IMG/VR virus record: IMGVR_UViG_3300035698_025492
Span: 1-41,541 of that record
Reading direction: 5' to 3' (one strand)
Source of the DNA: a virus
DNA: 41,541 nucleotides
Shown: piece after piece, positions 1-7,635 of the stretch
How positions within the stretch are numbered: the first letter of the stretch is position 1
How the letters are laid out: each line of letters begins with the position of its first letter
Notes under the pieces: generated by a model
What the model saw: only the letters and a program-made list of their open reading frames with translations
Database searches by the model: none
What the model was told of the DNA's origin: nothing
Translations under genes and position numbers: made by a program

Positions 1-686
1 ATTATCAAAGTGTCAATTTTATCAAACCAAAATTTATCAATATTAGGCAAAGATTGGTAAGTAGCAATAGTAATAGGTTTTTTGAGATCCCTTTTAGAAC
101 CTGTTATAATCCCAATTCTTTTTCTGCCATACACATTAACTAAAATTTCGTAGAATTGATTTAAAATAGTTGAAGAAGGAACCACGATTAAAGTATTATT
201 TTTAAGACGATAACAAAGCTCTATTATTATATTTGTTTTTCCAGTTCCAGTTGCCAATTCAGCAATACCTCTATGTTTATCTAAACATTCTTCTACTACT
301 TCTTGTTGATAGGGTCTTAATGGAGGAGGTTTATTGACTTTTCTATATATATATTTTTCTTCTGGTTTCTGTCTTAAATCTTTGATTTTAAAGGGAAAAT
401 CTTTTTCTTTTAAAAAATTAATTACAGTATTTAAAAGTCCAGTTGGGAAGGTTTCTGTTTTAGAATTATAAAAATTAGTAGTAGTTATTTTTTTAATCAT
501 TTCATATACTTGTTCTTGGGATAGATTTTTGTACATAAATCCCATTCTCCATTTTCTTAATATATTGTTTTGAAGGAAGATATAGTTCTTATCCCTATGA
601 GATAACAGCTTATTTATTTGTTTCTTTATCTCAAGTTTACAATCTTTTAATTTTGTTAAACTGTTGTTTATTAATAAGGTTATCAT
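1..686 (-). CDS. UvsW-like SF2 DNA helicase, N-terminal part (runs off the window)
   Basis: I translated this from the reverse complement; it is cut by the window edge, so only the first 228 or so residues are visible. They show an N-terminal domain of about 130 residues, then LRPYQQEVVEE (Q-motif-like), the Walker A motif ATGTGKTN near residue 152, and motif Ia-like VVPSSTILNQF, followed by the ITGSK and IATYQSL stretch typical of SF2 helicases. An accessory N-terminal domain before the ATPase core is what T4 UvsW-type branch-migration helicases have, and the window also carries UvsX-, gp46-, gp47- and RuvC-like genes. ATG at 684-686 is the start: an in-frame TAA lies just upstream and a GGAGAGGG-like site about 12 nt before it. 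It is the only minus-strand gene here and is served by the divergent promoter at 872-899. The helicase class is clear; the UvsW assignment is inferred. Confidence 0.8.
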   Translation of the reverse strand, partial: MITLLINNSLTKLKDCKLEIKKQINKLLSHRDKNYIFLQNNILRKWRMGFMYKNLSQEQVYEMIKKITTTNFYNSKTETFPTGLLNTVINFLKEKDFPFKIKDLRQKPEEKYIYRKVNKPPPLRPYQQEVVEECLDKHRGIAELATGTGKTNIIIELCYRLKNNTLIVVPSSTILNQFYEILVNVYGRKRIGIITGSKRDLKKPITIATYQSLPNIDKFWFDKIDTLI

Positions 687-838
687 ATTTTAAACGAACC
701 CTCTCCAATGATTATTAATATATTTAATACTTAATATTTAATAAATAATAATATATAATAATTTTTATATTTATTTTTATATATAATTAATAACTAATAA
801 TTAATAACAAATATATAAAAAAAACTAAATGACCTTAA

Positions 839-868
839 ATGGCATTAATACTATTAATGGCATTAATA
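839..868. repeat. Two 12-bp direct repeats (ATGGCATTAATA), 18-bp period
   Basis: Identical 12-mers at 839-850 and 857-868, separated by 6 bp. They overlap the palindrome at 853-867 and sit between the AT-rich tract and the leftward -10 box. Spaced direct repeats beside an AT-rich tract resemble iterons or tandem operators. Confidence 0.55.
853..867. promoter_or_regulatory. Operator-like palindrome ATTAAT-GGC-ATTAAT
   Basis: A perfect 6-3-6 inverted repeat. It lies just downstream of the -10 box of the leftward promoter (872-877), over the expected leftward transcription start. A second, imperfect copy at 835-849 shares the 3' half. Position and symmetry suggest a dimeric repressor site, but no cognate regulator is identified. 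Confidence 0.4.
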
Positions 869-871
869 TAT

Positions 872-899
872 ATTATATGAATTTTTAAACATAAATCAA
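872..899 (-). promoter_or_regulatory. Leftward promoter (AAACC-TTGATT-16-TATAAT)
   Basis: Read on the minus strand: -35 TTGATT (894-899) preceded by AAAACC, a 16-bp spacer, and a consensus -10 TATAAT (872-877). It would transcribe the helicase gene starting at 686, leaving a leader of about 180 nt. It shares the extended -35 element with the rightward promoters. Confidence 0.75.
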
Positions 900-935
900 G
901 GTTTTTTTTTATTTTTTTTTAAAAAAGTCATAACC

Positions 936-964
936 TTGATTTTTGTATTTATTTTTTATATATG
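936..964 (+). promoter_or_regulatory. Rightward promoter (AACC-TTGATT-17-TATATG)
   Basis: -35 TTGATT at 936-941 preceded by ATAACC, 17-bp spacer, -10 TATATG at 959-964. It lies about 40 nt upstream of the first rightward gene and mirrors the leftward promoter. The T/A tract at 901-926 between the two -35 boxes could act as an UP element for both. Confidence 0.75.
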
Positions 965-1003
965 TTTATAGTAAGTTTTAAAATTGAATAAAGGGGAAGA
1001 TTA

Positions 1004-1264
1004 ATGATAAATACTAAAAATAATACTAATAATAAAGACGAAGATTTGTCTAATATTGAGTTTCAAATTCAAATGCACAATCTGATGAAAGAATATGAAT
1101 ATGAGGATTTTACACTAAAAACATTACATGAATCTCAAACATATTTACTTTCATCTAAAGTTCGGACACTTGACGATATGACAGAAGAAGAAATTAAAAA
1201 TATTGAAAAAACATATAATGCAAAGGTTATAAGGAGAGAAAAATGCCGTATTACAAAGAAATAA
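1004..1264 (+). CDS. Hypothetical protein (86 aa)
   Basis: Not recognised. It is the first gene after the rightward promoter and has a good ribosome binding site (AAAGGGGAAG, about 5 nt before ATG). The product is hydrophilic, Asn/Asp/Glu-rich at the N-terminus and probably helical, with no Cys, no signal peptide and no membrane segment. Its last 22 nt overlap the start of the chaperonin gene, so the two are probably translationally coupled. A role with the chaperonin is possible from the coupling alone; it does not resemble GroES, which is a beta-rich protein of about 95 residues. Confidence 0.7.
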   Translation: MINTKNNTNNKDEDLSNIEFQIQMHNLMKEYEYEDFTLKTLHESQTYLLSSKVRTLDDMTEEEIKNIEKTYNAKVIRREKCRITKK

Positions 1265-2895
1265 GTATTAATAAAGAAAAATCAAGGAATATTATAAGGG
1301 AAGCAATTTCATGTATAGCAGAACCAGTTAAGAGAACGTTGGGTCCAGAAGGGCTACCAATATTATTACAACGAGAAAATAAAGTTCCACTAAACACTAA
1401 GGATGGAGTAACCGTTGCAGATAGTATCATAAGTGAAAACCAGCAATTAGATTGTGTTGTCCAAACATTAAAAGAATCTGCCAAGAAGACAAATGAACAA
1501 GCCGGAGATGGAACGACAACAGCAATTGTTTTGATGGAAGCCTTTATTTTAGAGGGATTTAAATTAATAGAAATGGATGTTATCAAACCTCAAGAATTGG
1601 TCGGTCAAATCAAAAAAATGTTTTTGGATATTGTTATAGAATTAGAAAGTATTTCTAAACCAATTGAAAGCGAAAAGGAACAAGAATATGTGGCTTTAAT
1701 TTCCTCCAATAATGATCAAGAGGTTGCTAACGCAGTAGTTGAAGCGATAGGAAGAGCCGGACAGGATGGATTTGTCACAATTAACGATGGAACAACTAAT
1801 AAAATTGAAATAAAGCACCTCGATGGATATAGATGTGATGGCGGTTTCCATAAATTTGGTACAATTGGTCCTAGTTTCATAACACACCCAGACCAACAGG
1901 CTGCAATTTTAAGTCATGCGCATGTTCTTTTTTACGATGGTGAACTCTCTGATTTTAATGATTTTGCAAAGTTTTTAAAGGCTTACACCAAGGACGCTCA
2001 AGAATGGCCTCCAGCTTTATTAGTTATGGCACATGATTTTAGTGGTGACTTTATTAATTTTGTTCGAGTCAATAGAACCTATGGAGCACCATTATTTATA
2101 GTTAAGACACCAATTTTAGCTTCTCCAAGTTCGAGCAAACCTTTATTAATAAAGGATTTGGCTTGTTATTGTGGAGGCAAAACCATAGATCAAGGAGCGC
2201 ATAGTTTTTCTAAAATTATAGATTCGGGTGACGCTGAAGAATATGTTGGGATGGTCAAAAGGGTTATTATAAAAGAATACGAGACAACCTTTTATGATGG
2301 TCAAGGATCTGAAGAAGATAAAATGGAATATTTAAAGGTTCTTAAAACGCAAATGGAAAATGCAGAGAACGAATTTGATAAAGATTTTGTTAGAACGAGA
2401 ATTGGTAAAATAACAGGAGGAGTTGTCAGTATCGATGTTGGTGCAAAGACAGAATTGGAATTGCAGGAAAAGAAAGCTAGAGTTGAAGATGCATACAATG
2501 CTACAAGATCAGCAATTGAAGATGGTATTGTCTCTGGAGGAGGTTGCGCATTTTATTACATTTCGAATCTCTTAAAAAACGAGAGTATTGTATCTGAATA
2601 TTTCAAAAAAGTATTAAAGTATCCAATTAAACAAATTCTGACAAATGCTGGAGATAGCGTGGATGTTATTTTAAATTCTTTAGATAAAAAAATGCAAGAT
2701 AATCCTAATTATGGATATAACGTAAAAGAAAAGATTTTTGTAAAGGATATGTTGAAGGGTGGTATTGTGGATCCGTTGAAGGTTACAAGGTCGGCCCTAA
2801 CAAATGCAATTTCTATTGCCACTCAAATGTTGATTTGTGGTGGGATCATAAGCCATAAAAAAGTTTCAGATCAAAAGGATTCGGTGATTATATGA
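1243..2895 (+). CDS. groEL: Phage-encoded group I chaperonin (GroEL-like)
   Basis: Full-length chaperonin of 550 residues (family about 545). The ATP site is intact: TLGPEG at 32-37, TKDGVTVA with Asp54 (equivalent to E. coli Asp52), NEQAGDGTTTA with Asp89 (equivalent to Asp87), and late in the protein RVEDAYNATRSAIEDG plus SGGG, which supply the Asp398-type residue and the ATP-pocket glycines. The C-terminus ends in a charged tail without the Gly-Gly-Met repeats of bacterial GroEL. The apical domain is divergent. ATG at 1243 has AAGGAGAG about 5 nt upstream. No groES-like gene is seen in the window. Phage GroEL homologues are known (Pseudomonas phages EL and OBP) and are thought to fold phage proteins without a dedicated GroES. 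It is probably an ATP-driven foldase for virion or replication proteins. Confidence 0.95.
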   Translation: MPYYKEISINKEKSRNIIREAISCIAEPVKRTLGPEGLPILLQRENKVPLNTKDGVTVADSIISENQQLDCVVQTLKESAKKTNEQAGDGTTTAIVLMEAFILEGFKLIEMDVIKPQELVGQIKKMFLDIVIELESISKPIESEKEQEYVALISSNNDQEVANAVVEAIGRAGQDGFVTINDGTTNKIEIKHLDGYRCDGGFHKFGTIGPSFITHPDQQAAILSHAHVLFYDGELSDFNDFAKFLKAYTKDAQEWPPALLVMAHDFSGDFINFVRVNRTYGAPLFIVKTPILASPSSSKPLLIKDLACYCGGKTIDQGAHSFSKIIDSGDAEEYVGMVKRVIIKEYETTFYDGQGSEEDKMEYLKVLKTQMENAENEFDKDFVRTRIGKITGGVVSIDVGAKTELELQEKKARVEDAYNATRSAIEDGIVSGGGCAFYYISNLLKNESIVSEYFKKVLKYPIKQILTNAGDSVDVILNSLDKKMQDNPNYGYNVKEKIFVKDMLKGGIVDPLKVTRSALTNAISIATQMLICGGIISHKKVSDQKDSVII

Positions 2896-3203
2896 GTAGA
2901 TTTGTTTATGAAGCTAAAAATGTTGTTGAAGAAAGAGAAAACAAGATGTGGGAAGATAATGATAAGTTTATGAAAGGTATGATGAAAGATACTCTTGTTG
3001 AGATTAATGCGGGTAATATAGATGGTAAACAGGTTGTTGAAAAAATGTCTTTATCGCAACTGCATATTTTGGAACAACTAGCGATAAAAATGATAACTGA
3101 CGAAGCGATTTTTGAATCTCTTCCATTAAGTTTCTATAAAAAAATTATAAAAATTTATCTTATAAAATTATGGTATAAAATTACGAGGAGAAAAGATGTT
3201 TGA
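2892..3203 (+). CDS. Hypothetical protein (103 aa)
   Basis: Not recognised. The start ATG overlaps the chaperonin stop codon (ATGA), and the 3' end overlaps the reductase start by 8 nt, so it sits in a tightly coupled chaperonin / unknown / reductase operon. The product is charged and probably all-helical with a basic C-terminus (YKITRRK), and lacks Cys and a signal peptide. It is not a GroES, which would be beta-rich with a mobile loop, and not an RNR small subunit, which would be over 300 residues with Glu/His metal ligands. Confidence 0.7.
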   Translation: MSRFVYEAKNVVEERENKMWEDNDKFMKGMMKDTLVEINAGNIDGKQVVEKMSLSQLHILEQLAIKMITDEAIFESLPLSFYKKIIKIYLIKLWYKITRRKDV

Positions 3204-4902
3204 GCCTAAAGGACCGGGTTCTGTTTTATTTAAAAAACGATATGCCCTTACGCCTGAGGAAACTTGGGAAAAGGCTTCTAAAAGGGTTGCGAGACAAGTT
3301 GCCTTGGCTGAAGCGCCAGAACTAATAGAAAAGTGGAAAAATAGATTTTATGATGAATTGGTAAGCAATCGATTTATGCCAGCAGGTAGAATTTGGTATG
3401 GTGCTGGTAGACCTAAGGCGGCTCTTTTCAACTGTTTTGTTATTCCAACGGAAGATTCACGAGAAGGTTGGGGCGATGCAGTTAAGAATATGATTATTAT
3501 TTCTGGAATGGGCGGTGGTGTCGGTCTTAATTTTAGCCCTATTCGTCCAAGAGGTTCTCCTATTCATGGAACTGGTGGTATTGCCACGGGAAGTGTTTCT
3601 TTAATGGAGATTATCAATGCAGCAGGAAATGTAATAAAAGCGGGGGGTGGAAGACGAGCTGCTTTGATGTTTGATTTGAATTTAGATCATCCTGACATTG
3701 AAGAATTTTTAGATAAAAAATTAGATTTAGATCAATTGAATAATGCGAATGTTTCTATAATGATTCCACAAGGAAAACAGGATTCTTTTATAGAAGCAGT
3801 TCGAGAAGATAAAGATTGGGATTTAGTTTGGCAAGGTAAAGTTGTTAAAAAAGTTAAAGCTAAAAAACTTTGGGATCGTTTAATAACAAATATGTTAAAT
3901 AGTGCGGAACCGGGAATCCTTAATAGCCATTTAGCAAACGAGATGAACACTGTTTATTATTGTCGAGAGTTAATAAGCACGAATCCATGTGGCGAACTCC
4001 ATCTGTCTGCAAATGAAGCTTGCGACTTGGGATCTATTGTTTTGCCAAGATTTGTAACATCTAAGGGAGAAATAGACAAACAAGCGTTAGCGGAAACGAT
4101 TACAATTGCAGTAAGATTTTTAGATAATGTTTTAGATATTACAACTTATCCAAATGCTGAGATTAAACAAAATTGCCAACAACTAAGAAGAATTGGCCTT
4201 GGTATTATGGGTTTGCATGATATGCTTTTAAAAATGGGACTTAAATATGATAGCGAAGAAGCTATTGAAGTCGTTGAAAAGCTTATGAAATTCATAAGAA
4301 ACAAAACCTATGAGGCTTCTTGCTTTTTAGCTGTTGAGAAAAGCAGTTTTCCTTTATTTGATCCTGATTTATTTTGTAAATCTGGGTTTATTAAAACTCT
4401 TACTGCTGGAATTAAGCAGAATATACAGGAATATGGAATTCGTAACTGTGCATTGCTATCAATAGCACCAACAGGAACTATTAGTATTATTTCTGGTGTT
4501 AGTTCTGGCATTGAGCCATTATTTGCTTTGGCTTATAAACGAAGGTTTCAAGATGGCGATGAAACTGTTGAGGAAATTTGGACACATCCTCTTTATGAGC
4601 AATTTATGAAAGAGAAGAAAGACGTTTCACATTTTCAAAACGCTCATGATATTTCTGTTGAGGCCCATTTTAATATGCAAATTGTTTGTCAACGTTATAT
4701 TTGCAATGCGGTTTCAAAAACAATTAATGTTCCTAAAAAACACAACAAAAAACAAATAAGTGATTTAATCTTAAACCATTTGCATGAAATAAAAGGAGTA
4801 ACAATGTATGTTGATGGAAGTCGAGGAGAGTCACCATTACAAGCTGTTTCCGAAGATGAAGTCATGAAAAATTTATGTCCTAAAGGTGTTTGTGATATCT
4901 AA
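3196..4902 (+). CDS. nrdJ: Ribonucleoside-diphosphate/triphosphate reductase, class II (adenosylcobalamin-dependent)
   Basis: Makes deoxyribonucleotides for phage DNA synthesis. Visible features are NRFMPAGRIWYGAG then LFNCFV, whose Cys80 is the first redox cysteine; a Gly-rich loop GMGGGVGLNFSPIRPRGS; the catalytic motif STNPCGELHLS, which carries the thiyl-radical Cys plus the conserved Asn and Glu; the PTGTISI motif; and a C-terminal CPKGVC pair typical of the tail that re-reduces the active site. At 568 residues it is short, lacks an ATP cone and has no small-subunit gene beside it, which with the NrdJ-type N-terminal motifs indicates class II. It therefore needs host vitamin B12. The start ATG has AGGAG 7 nt upstream. 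It ends the first operon; the next promoter lies immediately after its stop. Confidence 0.92.
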   Translation: MFEPKGPGSVLFKKRYALTPEETWEKASKRVARQVALAEAPELIEKWKNRFYDELVSNRFMPAGRIWYGAGRPKAALFNCFVIPTEDSREGWGDAVKNMIIISGMGGGVGLNFSPIRPRGSPIHGTGGIATGSVSLMEIINAAGNVIKAGGGRRAALMFDLNLDHPDIEEFLDKKLDLDQLNNANVSIMIPQGKQDSFIEAVREDKDWDLVWQGKVVKKVKAKKLWDRLITNMLNSAEPGILNSHLANEMNTVYYCRELISTNPCGELHLSANEACDLGSIVLPRFVTSKGEIDKQALAETITIAVRFLDNVLDITTYPNAEIKQNCQQLRRIGLGIMGLHDMLLKMGLKYDSEEAIEVVEKLMKFIRNKTYEASCFLAVEKSSFPLFDPDLFCKSGFIKTLTAGIKQNIQEYGIRNCALLSIAPTGTISIISGVSSGIEPLFALAYKRRFQDGDETVEEIWTHPLYEQFMKEKKDVSHFQNAHDISVEAHFNMQIVCQRYICNAVSKTINVPKKHNKKQISDLILNHLHEIKGVTMYVDGSRGESPLQAVSEDEVMKNLCPKGVCDI

Positions 4903-4905
4903 ACC

Positions 4906-4934
4906 TTGATTTTATATTAATTCTTATTTATAAC
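4906..4934 (+). promoter_or_regulatory. Promoter of the helicase/replisome operon (AAACC-TTGATT-17-TATAAC)
   Basis: -35 TTGATT 4906-4911 preceded by TAAACC, 17-bp spacer, -10 TATAAC 4929-4934. It fits into the 62-nt gap between the reductase stop and the DnaB-like helicase start. Confidence 0.8.
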
Positions 4935-4964
4935 ATCTTTTGAAAATAAAAAAGGGGAGAACGG

Positions 4965-6371
4965 ATGGATAAAAATTTACAAAAATTACCTTTTGAGGAC
5001 GAGTTACAGATAGCTACCTTAAAAACGTGTATGCAGGATCTTAATTTCCTTCATAATTGTACCAATCTTTTAAAAGATGTTTATTTTGATAATACCTACG
5101 CGGGTTGGTTGTTTTCTTTTATTGCTAAATTTTATGAAGAATATCATGTAGCTCCAGATTTTGAGACGGTTCGTAATGAATTTTTAAAATTTGCCCCTAA
5201 AGAGCGTGTTCCTTATGAAATCATTCTACAAAAGGTTCAAGACTCTGTTTTTAAGGACATGATTTATTTAAAGAAAGAATTGACGATTTGGGCACAACAA
5301 AAGTATTTTTATGAAAATATGAACACTTTTGCGGATAAGTTTAGTACGAATAAAAACAATAAAGAAGCTTTTTCCTTTATGCATCAATTTGCGACTGAAT
5401 TATTAGAAATTACTTTTGAAAAAAATGACTTTTTTGATTGGAGTACAACATGGGATATAATTAAGTATAACCAACATAGTTATAAAAATAGATTTAAAAT
5501 GGGGATAGATGTTTTTGATGATTTGCTTATGGGAGGCTTAGCCAGACAAGAAGTTTGTTTGTTTATAGGTCCTATGCATGGCGCAAAGTCGTTTATTTTA
5601 TCCAATATTGCAAGAATTTTCGTACAACAAGGGCGAAAAGTATTATATGTGGATCTTGAAAACAACATCAATCAATTAATTAATAGGTTTGTTGCTGCTC
5701 GAACGTGTATCCCTTATAGTAGGTTCTTTCAAATACCGGATTTTACTGCAGAAGAAAAACAAAAAATTGAGGAGGCAATAGCTTTATTTGATGCAAATAT
5801 GCCTACGCGTAGCATTACTGATTTTAATGTTTATATAGAAGAAATGATTAGGGAAACAGAACAGGCACATTTACAGCATAATTTTGATGCTATGATAATT
5901 GATTACAGTCAGATTTTTAAGATTAAAAAATTCAAAGGTACTGAAAAGTATGAATATTTACAAGAGGTTATGAGAGGGCTTCAGTGTTTGGCCAGAAAAC
6001 TAAACATCGTTGTAGTGACGGCCGCTCAGATTAATAAAGAGGGTCAGGTAAAAAGTAAAAAAGTAAAAGGCAAGGATACTGTAGAGTTAACCGATATTGC
6101 TCAGAGTTTTGGTATGACAAGGGTTGCCAATCCTATTATAACGATTACAAAATCTAAAGATGATGATGAGAAGCACCGTATTCGCTTAAAATTAGCTAAA
6201 AATAGAGATAATGTGTGTGATCAAGTTGTTTCTTGCGAAACGGATTTCCCTTGTTCGAGACTTTTTGACCCAGATCTTATGTGTAAAATAATTAACGAGG
6301 ATGATGATGATGGTGGAGATACTTTTCAAAAAGACATTAAAAAGAGGAATTTTATGAAAGATTTAGATTAA
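4965..6371 (+). CDS. Replicative DNA helicase, DnaB / T4 gp41-like
   Basis: Hexameric 5'-3' helicase expected to unwind the fork and bind the primase. Residues 1-150 form a helical N-terminal domain. The RecA-like core follows: GIDVFDDLLMGGLARQEVCL, then P-loop GPMHGAKS at 202-209, the Walker B strand AMIIDYSQIF, an ITKSKDDD stretch, and LKLAKNRDNVCDQV near the C-terminus, as in DnaB-family proteins. The P-loop has Ala where Gly normally precedes the catalytic Lys. The C-terminal tail is acidic (NEDDDDGG). The start ATG has AAAGGGGAG upstream. It lies just before the clamp, primase and polymerase genes, so the replisome is co-localised. At 468 residues it matches the DnaB family length. Confidence 0.9.
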   Translation: MDKNLQKLPFEDELQIATLKTCMQDLNFLHNCTNLLKDVYFDNTYAGWLFSFIAKFYEEYHVAPDFETVRNEFLKFAPKERVPYEIILQKVQDSVFKDMIYLKKELTIWAQQKYFYENMNTFADKFSTNKNNKEAFSFMHQFATELLEITFEKNDFFDWSTTWDIIKYNQHSYKNRFKMGIDVFDDLLMGGLARQEVCLFIGPMHGAKSFILSNIARIFVQQGRKVLYVDLENNINQLINRFVAARTCIPYSRFFQIPDFTAEEKQKIEEAIALFDANMPTRSITDFNVYIEEMIRETEQAHLQHNFDAMIIDYSQIFKIKKFKGTEKYEYLQEVMRGLQCLARKLNIVVVTAAQINKEGQVKSKKVKGKDTVELTDIAQSFGMTRVANPIITITKSKDDDEKHRIRLKLAKNRDNVCDQVVSCETDFPCSRLFDPDLMCKIINEDDDDGGDTFQKDIKKRNFMKDLD

Positions 6372-6374
6372 ACC

Positions 6375-6403
6375 TTGATTTTTAGACTTATATCTTTTAT
6401 TAC
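6375..6403 (+). promoter_or_regulatory. Promoter of the sliding-clamp gene (AAACC-TTGATT-17-TATTAC)
   Basis: -35 TTGATT 6375-6380 preceded by TTAAACC, which overlaps the helicase stop codon. Spacer 17 bp, -10 TATTAC 6398-6403. About 20 nt upstream of the clamp gene start. Confidence 0.78.
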
Positions 6404-6424
6404 TATTTTTAAAGGGGGGATTAG

Positions 6425-7591
6425 ATGATTAAATTAAATCTTGTTAATTTTTTGGCTATTCTTAAAAAAAGTAAGGCCATAACAAATAGTAGTTCTATAA
6501 TACCTATTTTAAGTCATTTTTTGATTAAACCATTAAATGATAATAAATTAGAAATTATTAGTTCTGATTTAGAAATTATTAGTAAAAACATTATTTCTTA
6601 TGAAGGAGATTTAAAAGAGTCTATTTGTCTTCCTTGCAAGTTGTTTATTGATATACTACAAAATTGTTCTGAGAAAGAAGTTTCTATTGATGTCCAAGAC
6701 TTACAGGCAAAAGTAAAAGTAGGAAAAACCGAAATGCGAATTCCTTGCTTAAATGCTAAAGAATTTCCAGACATTTTAGATAAATATATCCAAGAAGAGG
6801 CTGTTGTTAATTTTAAAATTCAATTTAAAGATATAGCAGACGGATTGAGAAGAACAAGATTTGCAGCAAGCAAAAGATTATCTCAACCTCATTTGTGTTC
6901 TATTTTAGTTGATTTTGGTCACAATAAGATGACTTCTATTGCTTTAGATGCACAAAGAATGGCGCTATATAGTTTTCCAATAACAGATAATAATGAAGCC
7001 AAATTATTAATACCAATTGATAGTGTTGATTTTGTTATTGCTAATTTTGAAGATGAAGAAGAAGTTGAGTTGGTTTTATATGAGAATATTTGTTTAATTA
7101 AAAATATTAAAACAGGGAATGAAGTAGGTTTAAGATTATTGGATGTTGCTAGTTATGTAAATTATAAATCACCACTTCCAGTTTTTGAAGATTGTGTTGT
7201 TTTTGAAATTGATAAATCTAATTTTTTAAATCTTTTAACTAAAATGTTAATTTTTTATAAAGGTGATGCAGTTAATGATATTAAGTTTATCTTTGGTGAG
7301 CAACAACTATTGGTATCTATTGAGAATAGTATTTTGGGTTGTTTTGATGATAGCTTGTCTATTTTAAAAAGTGTTAATTTCCAAGAAAATATGAAAATAT
7401 CTTTTAATCCATTAAGTCTTATGGAAGCAGTTAAAAATATAAATACAAAAAATGTTAAAATTGGATTGATAGATTCTGGTTCTATTATTTCTATATTAGA
7501 AGATACGGCAGATTTTAATAAGATTAATTTAAACGATGGTTATTTCGCATTTGTAATGCCGATGAAAATACAAAGGGAAGATTATGGCTAA
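6425..7591 (+). CDS. dnaN: DNA polymerase III beta subunit-like sliding clamp
   Basis: Ring-shaped processivity factor for the DnaE-type polymerase encoded downstream. At 388 residues it is near the bacterial beta-clamp length (about 366-378). Clamp hallmarks are an N-terminal helix with the SSSIIPILSHFLI segment, LEIISSDLEI (like the TATDLEI strand of DnaN), the domain-2 segment LRRTRFAASKRLSQPHLCSILV (split here only by length, from near residue 140), DAQRMAL, and a C-terminal FAFVMPMKIQ resembling the VMPMRL end of beta clamps. It has its own promoter and a strong AAAGGGGGG ribosome binding site. A clamp-loader gene was not seen, so the host loader may be used. Confidence 0.85.
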   Translation: MIKLNLVNFLAILKKSKAITNSSSIIPILSHFLIKPLNDNKLEIISSDLEIISKNIISYEGDLKESICLPCKLFIDILQNCSEKEVSIDVQDLQAKVKVGKTEMRIPCLNAKEFPDILDKYIQEEAVVNFKIQFKDIADGLRRTRFAASKRLSQPHLCSILVDFGHNKMTSIALDAQRMALYSFPITDNNEAKLLIPIDSVDFVIANFEDEEEVELVLYENICLIKNIKTGNEVGLRLLDVASYVNYKSPLPVFEDCVVFEIDKSNFLNLLTKMLIFYKGDAVNDIKFIFGEQQLLVSIENSILGCFDDSLSILKSVNFQENMKISFNPLSLMEAVKNINTKNVKIGLIDSGSIISILEDTADFNKINLNDGYFAFVMPMKIQREDYG

Positions 7592-7634
7592 AGACATAGA
7601 AAGTTTAATTGTAGGTAAAAAAATAGAGGATTAA
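7584..7634 (+). CDS. Possible 16-residue leader peptide
   Basis: A 17-codon ORF whose ATG overlaps the clamp stop (ATGGCTAA) and which has AGGGAAG upstream. It ends 1-4 nt before the primase start and could couple clamp and primase translation. It is too short for any sequence-based support and may be chance. Confidence 0.25.
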   Translation: MAKDIESLIVGKKIED

Positions 7635-7635
7635 T

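Larger units (their letters stand above)
687..1003. other. Divergent intergenic control region, very AT-rich
   Basis: This 317-nt gap separates the leftward helicase gene from the rightward gene block and is the only gene-free stretch over 300 nt. From 711 to 830 the plus strand has no G and only a few C, a long run of A/T that should melt easily. It is followed by palindromic, directly repeated elements (839-868), then two back-to-back promoters (872-899 minus, 936-964 plus) whose -35 boxes face each other across a T/A tract at 901-926. No ORF or tRNA was seen. The layout fits a transcription control centre and could also serve as a replication origin; the origin role is inference only. Confidence 0.7.

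Noticed and set aside
1251-1586. Minus-strand ORF across the chaperonin start (111 aa)
   Set aside because: It overlaps the GroEL ATP-site codons, has no clear ribosome site and no supporting motif.
2892-3203. GroES partner for the phage chaperonin
   Set aside because: The gene next to the chaperonin is helical and charged, with no GroES mobile loop or beta-barrel pattern.
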